From the NCBI GenBank assembly GCA_030789695.1, contig CM061132.1, forward strand, positions 32,512,418 to 32,576,417: 64,000 nucleotides of DNA, read 5' to 3'. Position 1 is the stretch's first letter. Each line of letters starts with the position of its first letter. The stretch is from Scilla litardierei (lineage: Eukaryota; Streptophyta; Magnoliopsida; Asparagales; Asparagaceae). Position numbers and translations under genes: made by a program. Of this stretch, positions 1 to 11,640 are shown in pieces. Below the pieces are notes generated by a model. That model ran no database searches and was not told the origin of the DNA. It worked only from the letters and a program-made list of their open reading frames with translations.

Positions 1-1141
1 GACTCAAATTCACTATCAATTACCTCATAGCTCATAGTACACAAAATCAATGGCCCACACCGTTCAATCAAATATTTTAACTTGGAGCGTAGATGGTTCA
101 TGCAAAGCAAGCATCAAAAGTAGGATGGTATCAAGACATACACACGTCAATCTCTATTCATAGGAACTCACACCACATCTTGTGTTTCCTTTGAGCTTTG
201 GAAGTTTTCTTGCCTCGCTAATCATGCACACTTATTCTCTATGTTCTTTCACTTTTCTCCATAGTTCCGCGTAACGCGCATCAAGCAACATTCGCAGAAA
301 AGTATATAACTTGGATCGCTCCATCAAATAATTGAGGTTCCGGTCAATGGCTCCCAAATCAGACGATAATAGGGCATTAGGCCAAGAAGGACCCCTCGGA
401 CTGTACTACTCAAGCCAACCAAGTTATTTCTTTAATAGCACATTTATTCATCATTTTTTTTCTCATTCATCTCATTTTTTTCTTCTTTTGTGTGTGCATA
501 AACAACTTGGCAAGATAACTTCCTATTCTTTAATTGTTCACAAGAATGGGTATCCTAATCATTTCAAATAACGTGGTACGTTTTTCTACCCAAAATCACA
601 CCAAGCATGCAAATGGCAATGAATACGAGATAAAGAACAATGCACCAGTTAATTTATGAATTATTGGCACATGAATTTTGGTGTGTTCCAATGAAAGCAT
701 ACCACTTGCTAATCCATAATTTCTAGATTCATTAAGTCATCAATTAATCTTGCCATTGAGATGTATAAAAAGAAATTCACCACAAGCACTCAAATTCATG
801 TAAAATGAGATTGAAATGTTGAATAATAGTGGTTGGGGAAATAAATCACGAGTGTACGGTGGTGAATAAATAACGAGAAATTTCATCACATGAGGTTCAT
901 TTCTAGGTAAAGAGAGACTTTGGTGATATTTCTTAACTCAAAATTTTTTTTTTTTTTTTTTTTTCAATGCAAAAAGGGAACTTAAAAAAATAAAATCCTA
1001 AAAGAAAAAGAAAAAGCAAAATGAAATCCAAAGAAAATAAAAAGAAAATAAAAATCCTAAAAGTTATTTCCCTCCCCCCAACTTAAAATAGACATTGTCC
1101 TCAATGTTAGGAAGAGGGAATCATGGAAAGAACACACCTGA
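1..1141 (-). other. 3' noncoding region of Ath-1
   Basis: This stretch lies downstream of the Ath-1 stop codon and I see no convincing gene in it. It holds a purine tract on the minus strand (1069-1085) next to a hairpin (1092-1107), and a run of about 21 T (an A run on the minus strand) near 943-964. No sequence matching the 5' LTR of the element occurs here, so the 3' LTR must begin left of position 1. A short plus-strand open frame at 332-571 has no recognisable feature. Confidence 0.6.
1092..1107 (-). other. AGGA-loop hairpin downstream of Ath-1 pol
   Basis: On the minus strand a 6-bp stem (ACATTG with CAATGT) encloses the loop AGGA. It is followed by the purine tract AGTTGGGGGGAGGG. The same loop with different but complementary stem arms is found near the 3' ends of A, B and E, and in shorter form in D. 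Confidence 0.7.
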
Positions 1142-4100
1142 TTAGTTCCCACCCGAAGGTGGGTCTGTGAGATCCATGGTGCTCGCTTCCTTGGTCCAAG
1201 GCTCGTGAAAATGTTTCAATCTCTGGCCATTCACCTTGAACTCGCTTCCATCTTTTTCATTTAGTAAGAGCACAGCGCCATATGGGAAAACTTCTTTGAC
1301 GACGAAAGGTCCATACCACCTAGAGCGAAGCTTCCCAGGAAAGATGTGCAGCCTGGAATTGTATAGGAGTACTTTTTGGCCTGGGGTGAACTCCCTCCTC
1401 AAGATCATCATGTCGTGGACGGATTTCATCCTCTCTTTTGATATTTTAGCGTTGTCGTACGCATTTCTCCTCAATTCCTCCAGCTCCAACAATTGCAACC
1501 TGCGAGAAGAAAAAGAGACATCAGTATCAAAATTCATTTTCTTTATAGCCCAATAAGATCTATGCTCTATCTCAACAGGTAAATGACAAGACTTCCCAAA
1601 AACTAGACGGTACGGTGACATCCCCAAAATTGTTTTGTAGGCCGTCCTGTAGGCCCACAACGCTTCAGGTAAGCGCAAGCTCCAATCTTTCTTTGATGGA
1701 TTCACCGTTTTCTGTAGAATTCCTTTGATCTCTCTATTTGCCAACTCTGCTTGGCCATTGGTTTGGGGGTGATACGGAGTAGAAACTTTATGTGTGACCC
1801 CAAACCTCTTCATTAAAGTAGCGAACATGCGGTTGCAAAAATGAGACCCTCCATCACTGATCAAGGCCTTTGGCACTCCAAACCTAGAGAAAATGTTCTC
1901 TTTAAGGAACTTAAGCACAACGGAAGTGTCGTTCGACCTGCAAGGAATAGCTTCCACCCATTTAGAAACATAATCAATACAAACCAAAATATAAGCATAT
2001 CCAAATGAAGGTGGGAAAGGTCCCATGAAGTCTATGCCCCAACAATCAAATATTTCAATCTCTAAAATGGGGTTCAGAGGCATCATGTTACGTTTAGTAA
2101 TTCCCCCTAATTGTTGGCATGCAGCACAAGTCTTGCAATAATGAAATGTGTCTTTAAACATAGATGGCCAATAAAAGCCACATTGCGAGATTTTTGCCAC
2201 AGTTTTGTTCGCTGAAAAGTGTCCACCACATACTCCATCATGGCAAAATTGTATCACACTGGTTATTTCATGATCAGGAATGCATCTCCTAACAATTTGG
2301 TCACTACAATATTTATATAAGTACGGATCATCAAAGAAGAAATATTTTACCTCGTACTTGAACCGTTTAAAGTCTTGAAGAGACCAAGTGTCAGGGGTCT
2401 TACCAGTTACCAGATAATTAACGATATCAGCATACCATGGAGAGGTGGAGACGCTATAAAGATGCTCGTCGGGAAAGGAGTCCTTCAAAGGCACATCTGC
2501 TGAATCAAGGCCTACTGTCAATCGTGATAAATGGTCAGCTACTAGATTCTCCACGCCTTTCTTGTCCTTGATTGTGACATTGAACTCCTGCAACAATAAA
2601 ATCCATCGTATCAATCGAGGCTTAGCATCTTTTTTAGACAACAAATATTTTAAAGCAGAGTGATCAGTATATATCAAAATTGGTGATCCTAAAATATAGC
2701 TCCTGAATTTTTCCAACGCAAAGACTACTGCCAGCAACTCCTTCTCTGTGGTCGTATAATTCCTCTGAGCGTCATTTAGTGTCTTGCTAGCGTAGTAAAT
2801 CACCACTGGAACTTTGTCTTTTCTTTGGCCTAGGACTGCACCAACTGCGTAATTGCTTGCGTCACACATTATCTCGAATGGTAGGGACCAGTCTGGTACC
2901 TGTAAAATAGGAGCAGAAATCAGCAACTTCTTTAAAGTCTCAAAAGAAAGTTGACACTCAGGTGTCCAAATAAAGTCCACATTTAAAGTAAGTAAGTTGC
3001 AAAGAGGGCGAGATATTGCGCTAAAATCTTTGATGAACCGCCTATAAAATCCTGCATGTCCCAAAAATGATCTGATGTCCTTCACGCATTTAGGACTTGG
3101 TAGCTTCTCAATTACCGCTACCTTGGCTCTGTCTACCTGTATACCATCTTTAGAAACCAGGTGACCTAGGACAAGTCCCTCTGTGGTCATAAAATGACAC
3201 TTTTCCCAATTCAATAGGAGGTTCTTTTCAATGCACCTGTCAAGAACAAGAGCCAAGTTAGCCAAACAATCATGAAAAGAGCTACCATATACTGAAAAAT
3301 CATCCATAAATACCTCAACGATTTTCTCAACCATATCATCAAAAATACTGAGCATGCATCGCTGAAAAGTAGCTGGGGCATTACATAAACCAAACGGCAT
3401 TCTTTTAAATGCAAAAGTACCAAAGGGACAGGTAAAAGTGGTCTTTTCCTGGTCCTCGGGTGCAATCTCAATCTGGTAATAACCTGAATAACCGTCTAGA
3501 AAGCAATAATATTCATGTCCAGCTACCCTCTCTAAAATTTGGTCAAGAAATGGAAGAGGGAAATGATCTTTTCTAGTTCTAGAATTCAACTTCCTATAGT
3601 CTATGCACATCCTCCAACCTGTGGTGGCTCTAACTGGGATAAGCTCATTATTCTCATTTTTAACCACGGTGAGGCCAGACTTTTTAGGAACAACCTGTGT
3701 AGGGCTAACCCACTTGCTGTCAGAAATAGGATATATAATGCCTGCATCCAATAATTTTAGTACCTCGCCTTTAACCACTTCTTTTAATGTTGGATTTAAC
3801 CTACGTTGCATTTCTCTAGTGGGTTTGGCGTCATCCTCTAAATAAATGTGATGCATGCATACAATAGGGCTTATACCTTTAATGTCAGCAATGGACCAAC
3901 CAATAGCACCTCTATGTTTCCTTAGCACATCAAGTAATGAGCTTTCCTGCTCTAAAGAAAGTTTAGAAGATATTACCACAGGGAAGCTGTTTTCATCGCC
4001 AAGAAAAGCATACTTAAGATAGTCAGGAAGTGGCTTCAACTCTGGCTTTGGATCCTCCACCTCAGATGAAATTTGAATTGATGCATTAGGTGGCAAAGCC

Positions 4101-6550
4101 TCGAACCTAGGCTCCCATACCGCATTGAGTTCCTTCACGTTCTCCTGCACAAAAGTCATGTCATCAGAATCACCAATAAAAGTCTCAACAATAGAAGCAT
4201 CATCACAAAATTCAGAACAAATATAATCATCCACCAACGAATCAATCATATGCACCCTCTCAATCTCATCATCCACATGTGGCAACTTGCAAGTATTAAA
4301 AATATTCAAGTCCAAAGTCATGTTGCCAAAAGTTAATTTCAGTTGACCATCTCTACAATTTATTAAAGCATTGCATGTCGCTAGGAATGGTCTACCTAAG
4401 ATGATAGGAGTAGCATTGGCAGTTTGGGGTCCCTGGATGTCTAGAACTATAAAGTCCGCGGGGTAGTAAAATTTGTCCACCTGAACGAGGACATCCTCAA
4501 TGCATCCCTTAGGAACTTTAATAGATCTATCAGCTAGTTGTAATATAACAGATGTAGGCTTTAGCTGTCCTAACCCAAGCTGCACAAAAATAGGATATGG
4601 CAAAATATTGACACTAGATCCTAAATCCAATAAAGCATTTCCAATTTTCTTAGTGCCAATGGTGCAAGTGATGGTGGGTGATCCAGGGTCTCTAAATTTA
4701 GGTGGTGTATTTTGTTGCACAATAGAGCTAACCTGTTCAGTCAAGAATGCTTTCTTTTTCACGTTTAACTTTCTTTTAACAGTGCACAAATCTTTCAGAA
4801 ATTTAGCATAAGCAGGTATTTGATTAATAGCATCAAGCAATGGAATATTGATCTGGCACTTCTGAAAAATTTCACGAATCTCAGTTTGATACTTATCTTT
4901 GCTTTTCTGAAGTAGCCGATGAGGGTAGGGTGCTGCAGGTACATATGCTGCGGGCTCCTTCTCTTTAATGACGCTTTTGCTCACACCCACATCCGTGCTT
5001 TCTTCCTGCACCTCTTCTTGTTCTTTGATTCCCTCTTCTTGGATCTGAATTTCCTCTTCCTGCTCAGCTTGTCTGCTCGGTGGATCAGGCTTCTGAATCT
5101 CTTTTCCACTCCTCAAAGTGGACACCGCTTGGCAAGGCTTCATATTATTTCCTGCAGAAGAAGAAGAGCCCATATTAGGATTTGGAATTGACTGAGATGG
5201 GAGCTTACCTTTTTCTAATGTCGCTGTAAGCCTCGCCAAGCTCTCGCTCATCTGCTGATTCTGAGTCTGCTGAGCCTGAAATTGAGCCTGCTGCTGCTGC
5301 ATCTGGGCTTGTTGCAATTGGATAAGCTGCTGAAGCGCATCGCCAAATGGTTGCATCTGCTGTTGTTGCACTGGCTCAGGGTCCCTCCTCTGGTTCCCAC
5401 CTTGATAGTTGTTGTTGTTGTATTGAGGTTGTCGGAACGGAGGGGGAGCCTGCTGCTGCTGAGTCTGCTGATTGGGGCCCCAGTTCAAGTTTGGATTGTT
5501 GCGCCACCCCTTGTTGGAATTGAAGTTCTGGTAGTTCGAAGAAACTTGATTCACCCCAGTAGGATTTCCTAACATGCTCTTTAAGGCTGGAAGTGTAGGA
5601 CAAGCACTAGTGTCGTGGCCACCAACGTCGCAAAGTGCGCAAATCTGCTCTATCTCGACTGCCTTGGCCTCTTTCAGATTCATGGCGTGAAGCTTGTTTG
5701 AGATCATGGCCTCCATCTTTGCCTCCAACGCATCCTCTTGCTTCAAATTATAAACTAGTCCTCGCGTAGGCTGGGATGGTGTAGAATGGCATCCTCTCTC
5801 ATAGTCTGAAGTGGTGTCCCATGTCTGCGCATTTTCTGCTATATCCTCCAGGTACGTCCAAGCTTCGTCTGGCTCTTTATCAAAGAATCCTCCATTGCAC
5901 ATCATCTCTACAAATTGCTTCATTTGCGGCTGCAGTCCATCGTAGAAGAAGCCAATAATCCTGCTTTTGTCGAAGCCATTGTGCGGACATGCGAGCAGCA
6001 ACTCATTGAACCTTTCAAATGCCTGGTAGAATGTTTCTTCGCTTTTCTGGGCAAAGTTCATAATCTGCCGCTTCAGTCCCTGTGTCCTGTGAATAGGAAA
6101 AAACTTCTTTAGAAATTCAGCCTGCAAATCAATCCATGTAGTAATAGAGCGTGATGGCAATGCATTCAACCAATTCTTAGCTTTGTCTTTCAATGAAAAT
6201 GGGAACAGTTTAAGATATATCGTATCCTCGCTAGTTTTCCCATCAAAGCATGTCAAGCAAACCTCCTCAAATCCTTTAATATGAAGATATGGATTTTCCT
6301 TGTCTAACCCATGAAAGGTGGGTAAGAGTTGGATCACCCCAGGTTTAAAATTGAAAGAATTTGCATCGGCAGGTAAAACAAAGCATGAAGCAGTGCTAGT
6401 CCTAGTGGGTCGAAGTAAATCTTTTAAAGTCCTAGGTACTCCAGGTTGCACATTATTCTCGTTATTGTTGCTAAAATTTTCATCCATATTATTATTAGCC
6501 ATATCAAAACGTCGAGTCAACCTATGTGTCCTAGGAGTCCTATGCCACAT
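1142..6550 (-). CDS. Athila gag-pol polyprotein, intact (1802 aa)
   Basis: The protein supplies capsid, protease, reverse transcriptase, RNase H and integrase for retrotransposition. Seen in order: gag core about residues 75-250; a CX2C zinc-knuckle-like segment ([14 protein letters not shown]) near 305; a Gln/Asn-rich linker about 350-450; aspartic protease with DLGSS at about 642; RT with FMDD at 1081-1084; RNase H with the [10 protein letters not shown] segment; integrase with an HHCC finger and a DDE triad (GIDFMG, ISDGG, NGQAE) at about 1500-1605. It ends after the integrase without a chromodomain. The first ATG is at 6550; an ATG 16 codons later (MANNN, 6502) resembles usual Athila gag starts and may be the real one. 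There is no internal stop or frameshift, unlike every other pol in the window, so the element may be young and coding-competent. Confidence 0.93.
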   Translation of the reverse strand: MWHRTPRTHRLTRRFDMANNNMDENFSNNNENNVQPGVPRTLKDLLRPTRTSTASCFVLPADANSFNFKPGVIQLLPTFHGLDKENPYLHIKGFEEVCLTCFDGKTSEDTIYLKLFPFSLKDKAKNWLNALPSRSITTWIDLQAEFLKKFFPIHRTQGLKRQIMNFAQKSEETFYQAFERFNELLLACPHNGFDKSRIIGFFYDGLQPQMKQFVEMMCNGGFFDKEPDEAWTYLEDIAENAQTWDTTSDYERGCHSTPSQPTRGLVYNLKQEDALEAKMEAMISNKLHAMNLKEAKAVEIEQICALCDVGGHDTSACPTLPALKSMLGNPTGVNQVSSNYQNFNSNKGWRNNPNLNWGPNQQTQQQQAPPPFRQPQYNNNNYQGGNQRRDPEPVQQQQMQPFGDALQQLIQLQQAQMQQQQAQFQAQQTQNQQMSESLARLTATLEKGKLPSQSIPNPNMGSSSSAGNNMKPCQAVSTLRSGKEIQKPDPPSRQAEQEEEIQIQEEGIKEQEEVQEESTDVGVSKSVIKEKEPAAYVPAAPYPHRLLQKSKDKYQTEIREIFQKCQINIPLLDAINQIPAYAKFLKDLCTVKRKLNVKKKAFLTEQVSSIVQQNTPPKFRDPGSPTITCTIGTKKIGNALLDLGSSVNILPYPIFVQLGLGQLKPTSVILQLADRSIKVPKGCIEDVLVQVDKFYYPADFIVLDIQGPQTANATPIILGRPFLATCNALINCRDGQLKLTFGNMTLDLNIFNTCKLPHVDDEIERVHMIDSLVDDYICSEFCDDASIVETFIGDSDDMTFVQENVKELNAVWEPRFEALPPNASIQISSEVEDPKPELKPLPDYLKYAFLGDENSFPVVISSKLSLEQESSLLDVLRKHRGAIGWSIADIKGISPIVCMHHIYLEDDAKPTREMQRRLNPTLKEVVKGEVLKLLDAGIIYPISDSKWVSPTQVVPKKSGLTVVKNENNELIPVRATTGWRMCIDYRKLNSRTRKDHFPLPFLDQILERVAGHEYYCFLDGYSGYYQIEIAPEDQEKTTFTCPFGTFAFKRMPFGLCNAPATFQRCMLSIFDDMVEKIVEVFMDDFSVYGSSFHDCLANLALVLDRCIEKNLLLNWEKCHFMTTEGLVLGHLVSKDGIQVDRAKVAVIEKLPSPKCVKDIRSFLGHAGFYRRFIKDFSAISRPLCNLLTLNVDFIWTPECQLSFETLKKLLISAPILQVPDWSLPFEIMCDASNYAVGAVLGQRKDKVPVVIYYASKTLNDAQRNYTTTEKELLAVVFALEKFRSYILGSPILIYTDHSALKYLLSKKDAKPRLIRWILLLQEFNVTIKDKKGVENLVADHLSRLTVGLDSADVPLKDSFPDEHLYSVSTSPWYADIVNYLVTGKTPDTWSLQDFKRFKYEVKYFFFDDPYLYKYCSDQIVRRCIPDHEITSVIQFCHDGVCGGHFSANKTVAKISQCGFYWPSMFKDTFHYCKTCAACQQLGGITKRNMMPLNPILEIEIFDCWGIDFMGPFPPSFGYAYILVCIDYVSKWVEAIPCRSNDTSVVLKFLKENIFSRFGVPKALISDGGSHFCNRMFATLMKRFGVTHKVSTPYHPQTNGQAELANREIKGILQKTVNPSKKDWSLRLPEALWAYRTAYKTILGMSPYRLVFGKSCHLPVEIEHRSYWAIKKMNFDTDVSFSSRRLQLLELEELRRNAYDNAKISKERMKSVHDMMILRREFTPGQKVLLYNSRLHIFPGKLRSRWYGPFVVKEVFPYGAVLLLNEKDGSEFKVNGQRLKHFHEPWTKEASTMDLTDPPSGGN

Positions 6551-6680
6551 ACACTAGCAAAAATTTTTTTTTTTTCTTTTTTTTATATGAAAGCAAACAA
6601 AAAAATATATATACAATAAAGTGGAAGGATCTCACCGAAGGTCCTCTGAATGAAATAAACCGTAGTAACAAACCGTTCTC

Positions 6681-6697
6681 CCCCGGCAACGGCGCCA
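6681..6697 (-). promoter_or_regulatory. Primer binding site, tRNA-Asp type (Ath-1)
   Basis: The minus strand reads TGGCGCCGTTGCCGGGG, the complement of the 3' end of plant tRNA-Asp, as in known Athila elements. It lies six bases inside the proposed LTR end and 131 bp before the first gag-pol ATG, which fixes the orientation of the element. Confidence 0.92.
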
Positions 6698-7800
6698 AAA
6701 ACTTGGTGGGCTCCGAAAGGTGCTTCTCTCAAGCGCAAGAGTCCGTTCAAGTAGTAAATCTGGGAGTCCAGATGTCGAATCCTCGGGAGAATCTGTTGAA
6801 ACCACAAATCTAAATCAAATAGAGTAACTACGAATAAAATCTAAGCACTTTAATAGTGATGGTGAAGGTGGTATGAAAAGTGTGGTGATGGAATTGTCAC
6901 GTGTGATCAATGCAAACAACGAAGTCTAATTCGTGAAAAATAGATATAAAAGGCATGTACATGGCATGGGTTCATTAGGATCAGCGAATCGTAAGCTTTG
7001 GTTGATCAATTATAACACAACGAAACCTCCTTTTGGGAGCGAATCGTCGGAAGATATCCTTTTGGGAGTTAACGCATCAATTCTAATAGAATATTGCTAA
7101 AGTTATAAACGTATATATAAAGTATGAAGCTCTCTTTTGGAGAGATCAAATCTCACCCTTGTGGGGTGATCATCTACTAGAACAATTCTTTTGGAATACG
7201 AATTAGTAGATTTAAGAGCGACGATTAAAACTTTAGCAAATACAACGATTAAGCGCAATAACACAACCAAAGAATACGATTAACATCACCTAATTAATCC
7301 ATACCATGCACATAAAATATTTAGCTACTCATGGTGCAGAAATACACAATTTTCAGATTCAAATTCATAAGTTTCATAGCAAAATACGGAAGTTTAGAGG
7401 CAAAATACAAGCTAATACACCCAAATACAAGCTAAAGTTGAAGAGAATATCACCAAATCTCTCTGAAAAGTCTTCAAAACTCTCTGGAAATTAGAAACAA
7501 GGCTCTGGAATTTTACAGAATTTTTTCAGAAGAAATTACGGCTTCTAAGTGCTCCAATACGCCAATTATACGCCCAAAAACCCTAGAATACGCTTAAATA
7601 ATAAGATTGCGGGTTTATTGGGCTTAACGGGTTCAAACCCGCACCAATTTCGCACCCGAATTGATCCTAGCCACAGATCTAAAGCGGGACAGATGTGGGC
7701 CGTTCATCGCAGCGGGATTTAACCTCGTGGCGCCACGTGTGCGTTAAGAATCGTGCAAAGCCATTCGCGAATCCGCATCCGCCTCGGGGTAACGGTGGGT

Positions 7801-7820
7801 CGTCCGATCGCGATCAGACG
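7801..7820. repeat. 20-bp near-perfect palindrome in Ath-1 LTR
   Basis: The segment reads the same on both strands except for one mismatched pair; its core is GATCGCGATC. It is one of several dyads in the GC-rich part of the LTR. Confidence 0.8.
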
Positions 7821-7883
7821 GCTACGAGGAAGCCACGTTGCCCGATAATTTACGCGATCCGACTCCGGAGCGGGGCTCTTGTC

Positions 7884-7909
7884 GACCGTTGGATCGTAAT
7901 CCAACGGTC
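7884..7909. repeat. Inverted repeat, 11-bp arms, 4-nt spacer (Ath-1 LTR)
   Basis: The left arm GACCGTTGGAT and the right arm are perfect complements around the spacer CGTA. The architecture is the same as that of the second repeat at 8187-8212, with a changed base pair in the arms. Confidence 0.9.
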
Positions 7910-8186
7910 ATCGCTTCGCTGCATTCGTCGCTGATGCGGGGTCGAGATCGTCCGTCGAATTCTGATCGAACGATCGGTTGGATGCCACGTCGCTCCTCCG
8001 ATTTCGCGAGGCGGGGCAGTTCAGGGCCGTCGGATGAAGCGGGGGTAAGCCCGATGCGTGCCGCGTGTCCTCCCGCTCCGCTTCGTTTTGAGCTGCCGAA
8101 CGCCGTCCGATCTCCGATCGACCGCCCACAACGTGCCACGTCACCCGCTTCTAAAATTCTCCGCAGCTGCTGATGGGCGAGATATC

Positions 8187-8212
8187 GACCGTTCGATCTC
8201 GATCGAACGGTC
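8187..8212. repeat. Second inverted repeat, 11-bp arms, 4-nt spacer (Ath-1 LTR)
   Basis: The left arm GACCGTTCGAT pairs perfectly with the right arm around the spacer CTCG. Compared with 7884-7909, one G-C pair has become C-G on both arms, so pairing is kept although sequence changed. Confidence 0.9.
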
Positions 8213-8624
8213 AATATTTAATACCATTTATACCTTGCCGCGGCCGTAGGATGAAGGCTGGAGGGTGGAGATCGCGCCACGTGTCGATCGTTTATTGGCT
8301 GTCGCCCGTATTTTGCGTATTTTGAGTGTATTTCTTCATTTAATTGGTATTCTGCATTCAATAAATCATAGAAATTAGCACAGATCTCAGAAAAATACAA
8401 ATAAATAGTCGTTGGAATCGTGAGATCGAGACGATGCTAAGAAAAATATAAAATGTGCAGAATTGCATCGTTAAATGCTGTTTTGTGCTCAAATAGTGTG
8501 TTTTCTCTAATAAATAAATGTGTAGAAAATACGTACGTACTAGAGACCAATATAGCATCACATGAGCACAAAATAGGGCTAAATGGGGGGTTAAATACGC
8601 AATATTGAACCCAAATCAGCCACA

Positions 8625-8930
8625 GCAAGCGTAACTCGGCTCGGATACTCGCATTGAGCCCCTTCATAAAGTTTTAAAGTTTTCCTACAGAACTGCCTCA
8701 GACATTCCCCGCTCCCGGCACGAAAGCAACTCAAATATTTCCATGTATTCTGGGACCGTTCCCTCTTGCTTGAGTATCAGGAGCAGCTCGTGTGGATCAC
8801 CTACCAGATTCTCACAGAAACGGTCTAATAGGCAGTCCTTAAACTCCTCCCACGAGCATACTCCCTTCACTGGAACTCCCTTCACTGGAACCAAGCCAAC
8901 GCATTTTCTACCAACCAAAGACCCGACCAT
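8625..8930 (-). pseudogene. Truncated gag of element C
   Basis: Translated fragments carry the retrotransposon gag signature: WEEFKDCLLDRF, then LLILKQEGTVPEYMEIFELLS, then after a frameshift near 8680 MKGLNASIRAELRLL. The frame ends abruptly at the Ath-1 LTR. The N-terminal part is much shorter than a normal gag: the ATG at 8930 is only about 20 residues before the WEEF motif and is followed by a small tandem duplication (VPVKG twice). A large deletion between the start and the gag core is likely. It is non-functional. Confidence 0.75.
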
Positions 8931-8950
8931 CAACTTCTCATCTGGCAGCC

Positions 8951-8963
8951 GGCTATGATACCA
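8951..8963 (-). promoter_or_regulatory. Degenerate tRNA-iMet primer binding site (element C)
   Basis: The minus strand reads TGGTATCATAGCC, one base away from the usual TGGTATCAGAGCC. It lies three bases after the LTR end CTATCA, the same spacing as in element B. Confidence 0.8.
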
Positions 8964-8966
8964 CTT

Positions 8967-9359
8967 TGATAGGATTGGGGATAGATTTGGAAGAAAGGAT
9001 AGAATTTTTAGTGCGAAAGAATGTCTTTTTATTGATAATTGAGTGAAATTATAAGGATTTGGCCTCAATTCAAGAGGAGAACCGTTCTCCCAAGATCCTA
9101 ATGCTAATATAAACTAATCTAGATATCAACCACAGATATCAACTACCAATTTTCATGTAATATTCTTCATACTCTCCATCCAGTCTTCCCCTTATTTATA
9201 ATAAAACACCCTAATGAGCCGTGGCCAAGTAATTACTAAAATACCACTGACCTAGGGTTTTTAGCCGCCGTCCAGAAATTTCAGATTTGTCACTGCGCTC
9301 AGAAATTTCAGATTTGTCACTGACCTAAATTACGAAACTACCACTCGTATATGTGATCA
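8967..9359 (-). repeat. 5' LTR of element C (about 0.39 kb)
   Basis: The LTR ends CTATCA at 8967, just before the primer site. A TATA-like TTATAAATA on the minus strand lies near 9197-9205. The start is proposed at TGATCACATATACG (9359) by length and by analogy with the TGATG starts of A and B; it is not confirmed by a second LTR. A 23-bp sequence around CAGAAATTTCAGATTTGTC is directly repeated at about 9276-9321. Confidence 0.5.
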
Positions 9360-11560
9360 TATCAGATCTGTACCAAATCCTGGCAAGTAGCTACATAATT
9401 CTACTTTATCGCTAAAGCCATGCCTGCAACAATTATTAATCATCTAAACTGGCAGAGAACATAAAGTCAAATACTTAAAGAAATCCCTTCTGAGTTCTAA
9501 TCAATGAAGTATCCACAAGATGGATACAAAAATCATCCAACACTTTTGCTGTCAAAGACTGGTCAGCTATGGAGCACATCATCTTGCTCCAAAGGTCCAT
9601 GAAAGATTCTAACTTCATGGCTGGTTTTCAACATGAAATCAACCTTCAAAGGATGGAGTAAGCAAAGGAACTTGCACTATCTAATACGGCTGGCCATGGG
9701 ACTGTAGGCAGGTAACAAAATATGCATCATTGTATGTACATATAACTGAAGCTACCAAGAAGCAACCTTCCAAACTACTCCTAGACTAAGGAGAGATGCC
9801 AAAAGAAGAAGTGCACTTTGAAGAACAATGACAAATTTGCAGGGGCCAATTTTTTTACTTATTTATTTATTTGGGGTGGTTAATGGGAGGGACAATCTCT
9901 CCCTCCAATTTATAAGATTTACTTTACATGCATGTATTTGTGATTTGCTAATTACCCCGTTTTGGTGCATGCATATTGCCATATAGAAGGAAAGGCGAGA
10001 AAAATTGCTATTTATAAACCTTTCAAATTGTCGACTAGTTTTCAAAATTACAACCGAAATCAAAGGAATCGGCTATAATTATTTTCCAAATTAGACACAT
10101 TAATGGCATATATTAACTCAAAATATTTTCGCGACAACATAGTGTCTTCTCTTGATGTCATTTATTAATAGACCAATCTAGAAAAATATCAATCAAGTAA
10201 ATCTGCATATCCTCCCCATCAAATTTTTCTTTTCTAAATCTTTGTTATGAATATCAAATTTAGTGAACTATGTATGATACATGTGGAGGTAAATAATTCT
10301 TTTACATGTAAAAACTGCTAATTTTTTGTGTTTCATGTGTTTGTCTTTGGCCCTCCCAAGAAATTATGTATCGGTCCGACCCCACAAATTTTCTATAAGG
10401 ACCTGTATTTATCTCAGAGGCATGATTTCGTAAAAAGAAAAAGAGAGAGAACTAAAAGAACATCACTCTACTTGCACAAAATGGATATTTGACTTTAACC
10501 CCTACTCATTAATCAACAATAAATAACAAATATATCTAAAATAAAGTGGACCTCAATAATTGTAGGCAACAGAAAAGTCCTGGAAACTTCACTTCTATTG
10601 CACTCAATCCGCAGATAAATCTAAATGTCGTAGAAATTGCATTTTTGCCTGCTACCATCACGTCTGGTCACATATATGATTCTAGCACCACCCACTAACC
10701 AGCAATCGAAGCTTAATTGTATGCAACTTTGCCAAAATAATAAAGGTTAAATTTTTCTGAACTACCAAAACTTCCATTGATTATCTGTAAAATAATAAAT
10801 GTTAAATTTTTCTTGATCGTCCATAGCCTGACTCCCATCAGTACCAACTGTAACCCTCCAATTCTTGATTGAATTACGACGACACTGTTATGACCATTGA
10901 CATCTATTTAGAGACTGAAGTTAATGATATACCCGCCTTTCAATCCGACTAATAATGTAGCACATGTACAACTTCATTTATCATTACATAAACTTACCCA
11001 ACATTCGTAATTTATCGTACCTCATGAATATTGAACATTCCACTATCTGGCCACTTGTCATTTACAAGCCAAACCATTGCACCATCAGTCAAAGATCATT
11101 CAAAAACATAGCTGTAAGTACAGAGTACAGTTACCGACGTGCATTACAAATTTGATCCCCTCACAGTCTTCAAAACTACTACTTCAATCTTATTCTGCCA
11201 TCTTTTATTCCTAAGAACATAGAAAATTACAAACAATGCAAAGAAATACCATGTGACGCTCTATTTTGCTTTGATAGAACTCCCTGCAAATTTGTTATGT
11301 TCTTTTCTGACAATTATTTAGCTCAAAAGCTTGAACATGTTAAATAAAGTATTACAATATATAAGAGTCAATGTGTTTTTCAATTCTAGTACATATTGCA
11401 GAATGCTGACCGATGGAAAATAGAGGAAACAAGCATGCCAAAAAAGACAATTTCAAATTTCACTGCCCTCAGAAACATGCATAGACTACTGTATTTTTTG
11501 AAGTATTAATATATGTAATTGACACTAAAACAAAAAGAGCATACACGCTTTGGGAGTTAC
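9360..11560. other. AT-rich noncoding DNA, part of intron 4 of the host gene
   Basis: This lies directly after the exon 4 donor. I searched for the next expected exon (a segment continuing GLGYQR with a Pro-rich, hydrophobic start) and did not find it, so exon 5 is probably left of the retrotransposons, outside the window. A minus-strand frame of about 50 codons near 9490-9640 is open but matches no family I know. No repeats or RNA genes are evident. Confidence 0.5.
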
Positions 11561-11640
11561 CTTTGATATCCCAAACCTTCCAGTATGTTTGAATTAAAAT
11601 CCCACATCTTCATTGTTTCAAGATTTGTAATGAAAAATGG
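11561..11640 (-). CDS. Exon 4 of the RTN20-like dehydrogenase
   Basis: 80 bp, beginning [15 protein letters not shown] and ending GLGYQ plus two bases, with acceptor TTGCAG and donor GTAACT. Intron 3 is 106 bp. The donor leaves phase 2, so another coding exon must follow. Confidence 0.82.

Larger units (their letters stand above)
1..8624 (-). mobile_element. Ath-1: Athila-type Ty3/gypsy LTR retrotransposon, 3' end outside window
   Basis: Reading leftwards on the minus strand the order is 5' LTR (8624-6704), tRNA-Asp primer site, one uninterrupted gag-pol frame, then a noncoding 3' region that runs off the window. The protease reads DLGSS, the RT box is FMDD and an integrase with HHCC and DDE residues follows, with no chromodomain, which fits the Athila lineage. 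The right boundary is clear because the reading frame of an older gag (element C) stops matching exactly at 8624/8625. The second LTR and the matching target duplication cannot be seen. There is no env-like ORF in the visible 1.1 kb after pol. Confidence 0.9.
6704..8624 (-). repeat. 5' LTR of Ath-1 (about 1.92 kb)
   Basis: On the minus strand the LTR begins TGTGGCTGATTTGGG at 8624, exactly where the gag frame of element C is broken, and ends in CCA near 6704, next to the primer site. The left end could be off by three bases because TG occurs twice there. The segment 7630-8290 is strikingly GC-rich and full of palindromes based on GATC and ACGGTC. Open frames in that segment are by-products of the palindromes and are not annotated as genes. 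Confidence 0.75.
8625..9359 (-). mobile_element. Element C: Ty3/gypsy remnant split by Ath-1
   Basis: On the minus strand, an LTR end (TATCA), a tRNA-iMet-type primer site and a decayed gag follow one another; the gag is cut at 8625 by Ath-1, so the rest should continue left of the window. The primer type and the gag match chromovirus-like gypsy elements such as A and B here. The outer LTR boundary is uncertain. Confidence 0.7.

Noticed and set aside
7695..8250. Several open frames on both strands in the Ath-1 LTR
   Set aside because: They fall in the GC-rich palindrome region of the LTR and match no protein family I recognise.
9490..9640. Minus-strand open frame of about 50 codons, possibly exon 5 of the dehydrogenase or another gene fragment
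   Set aside because: It does not resemble the expected continuation after GLGYQR or any family I know; splice sites in phase were not found.
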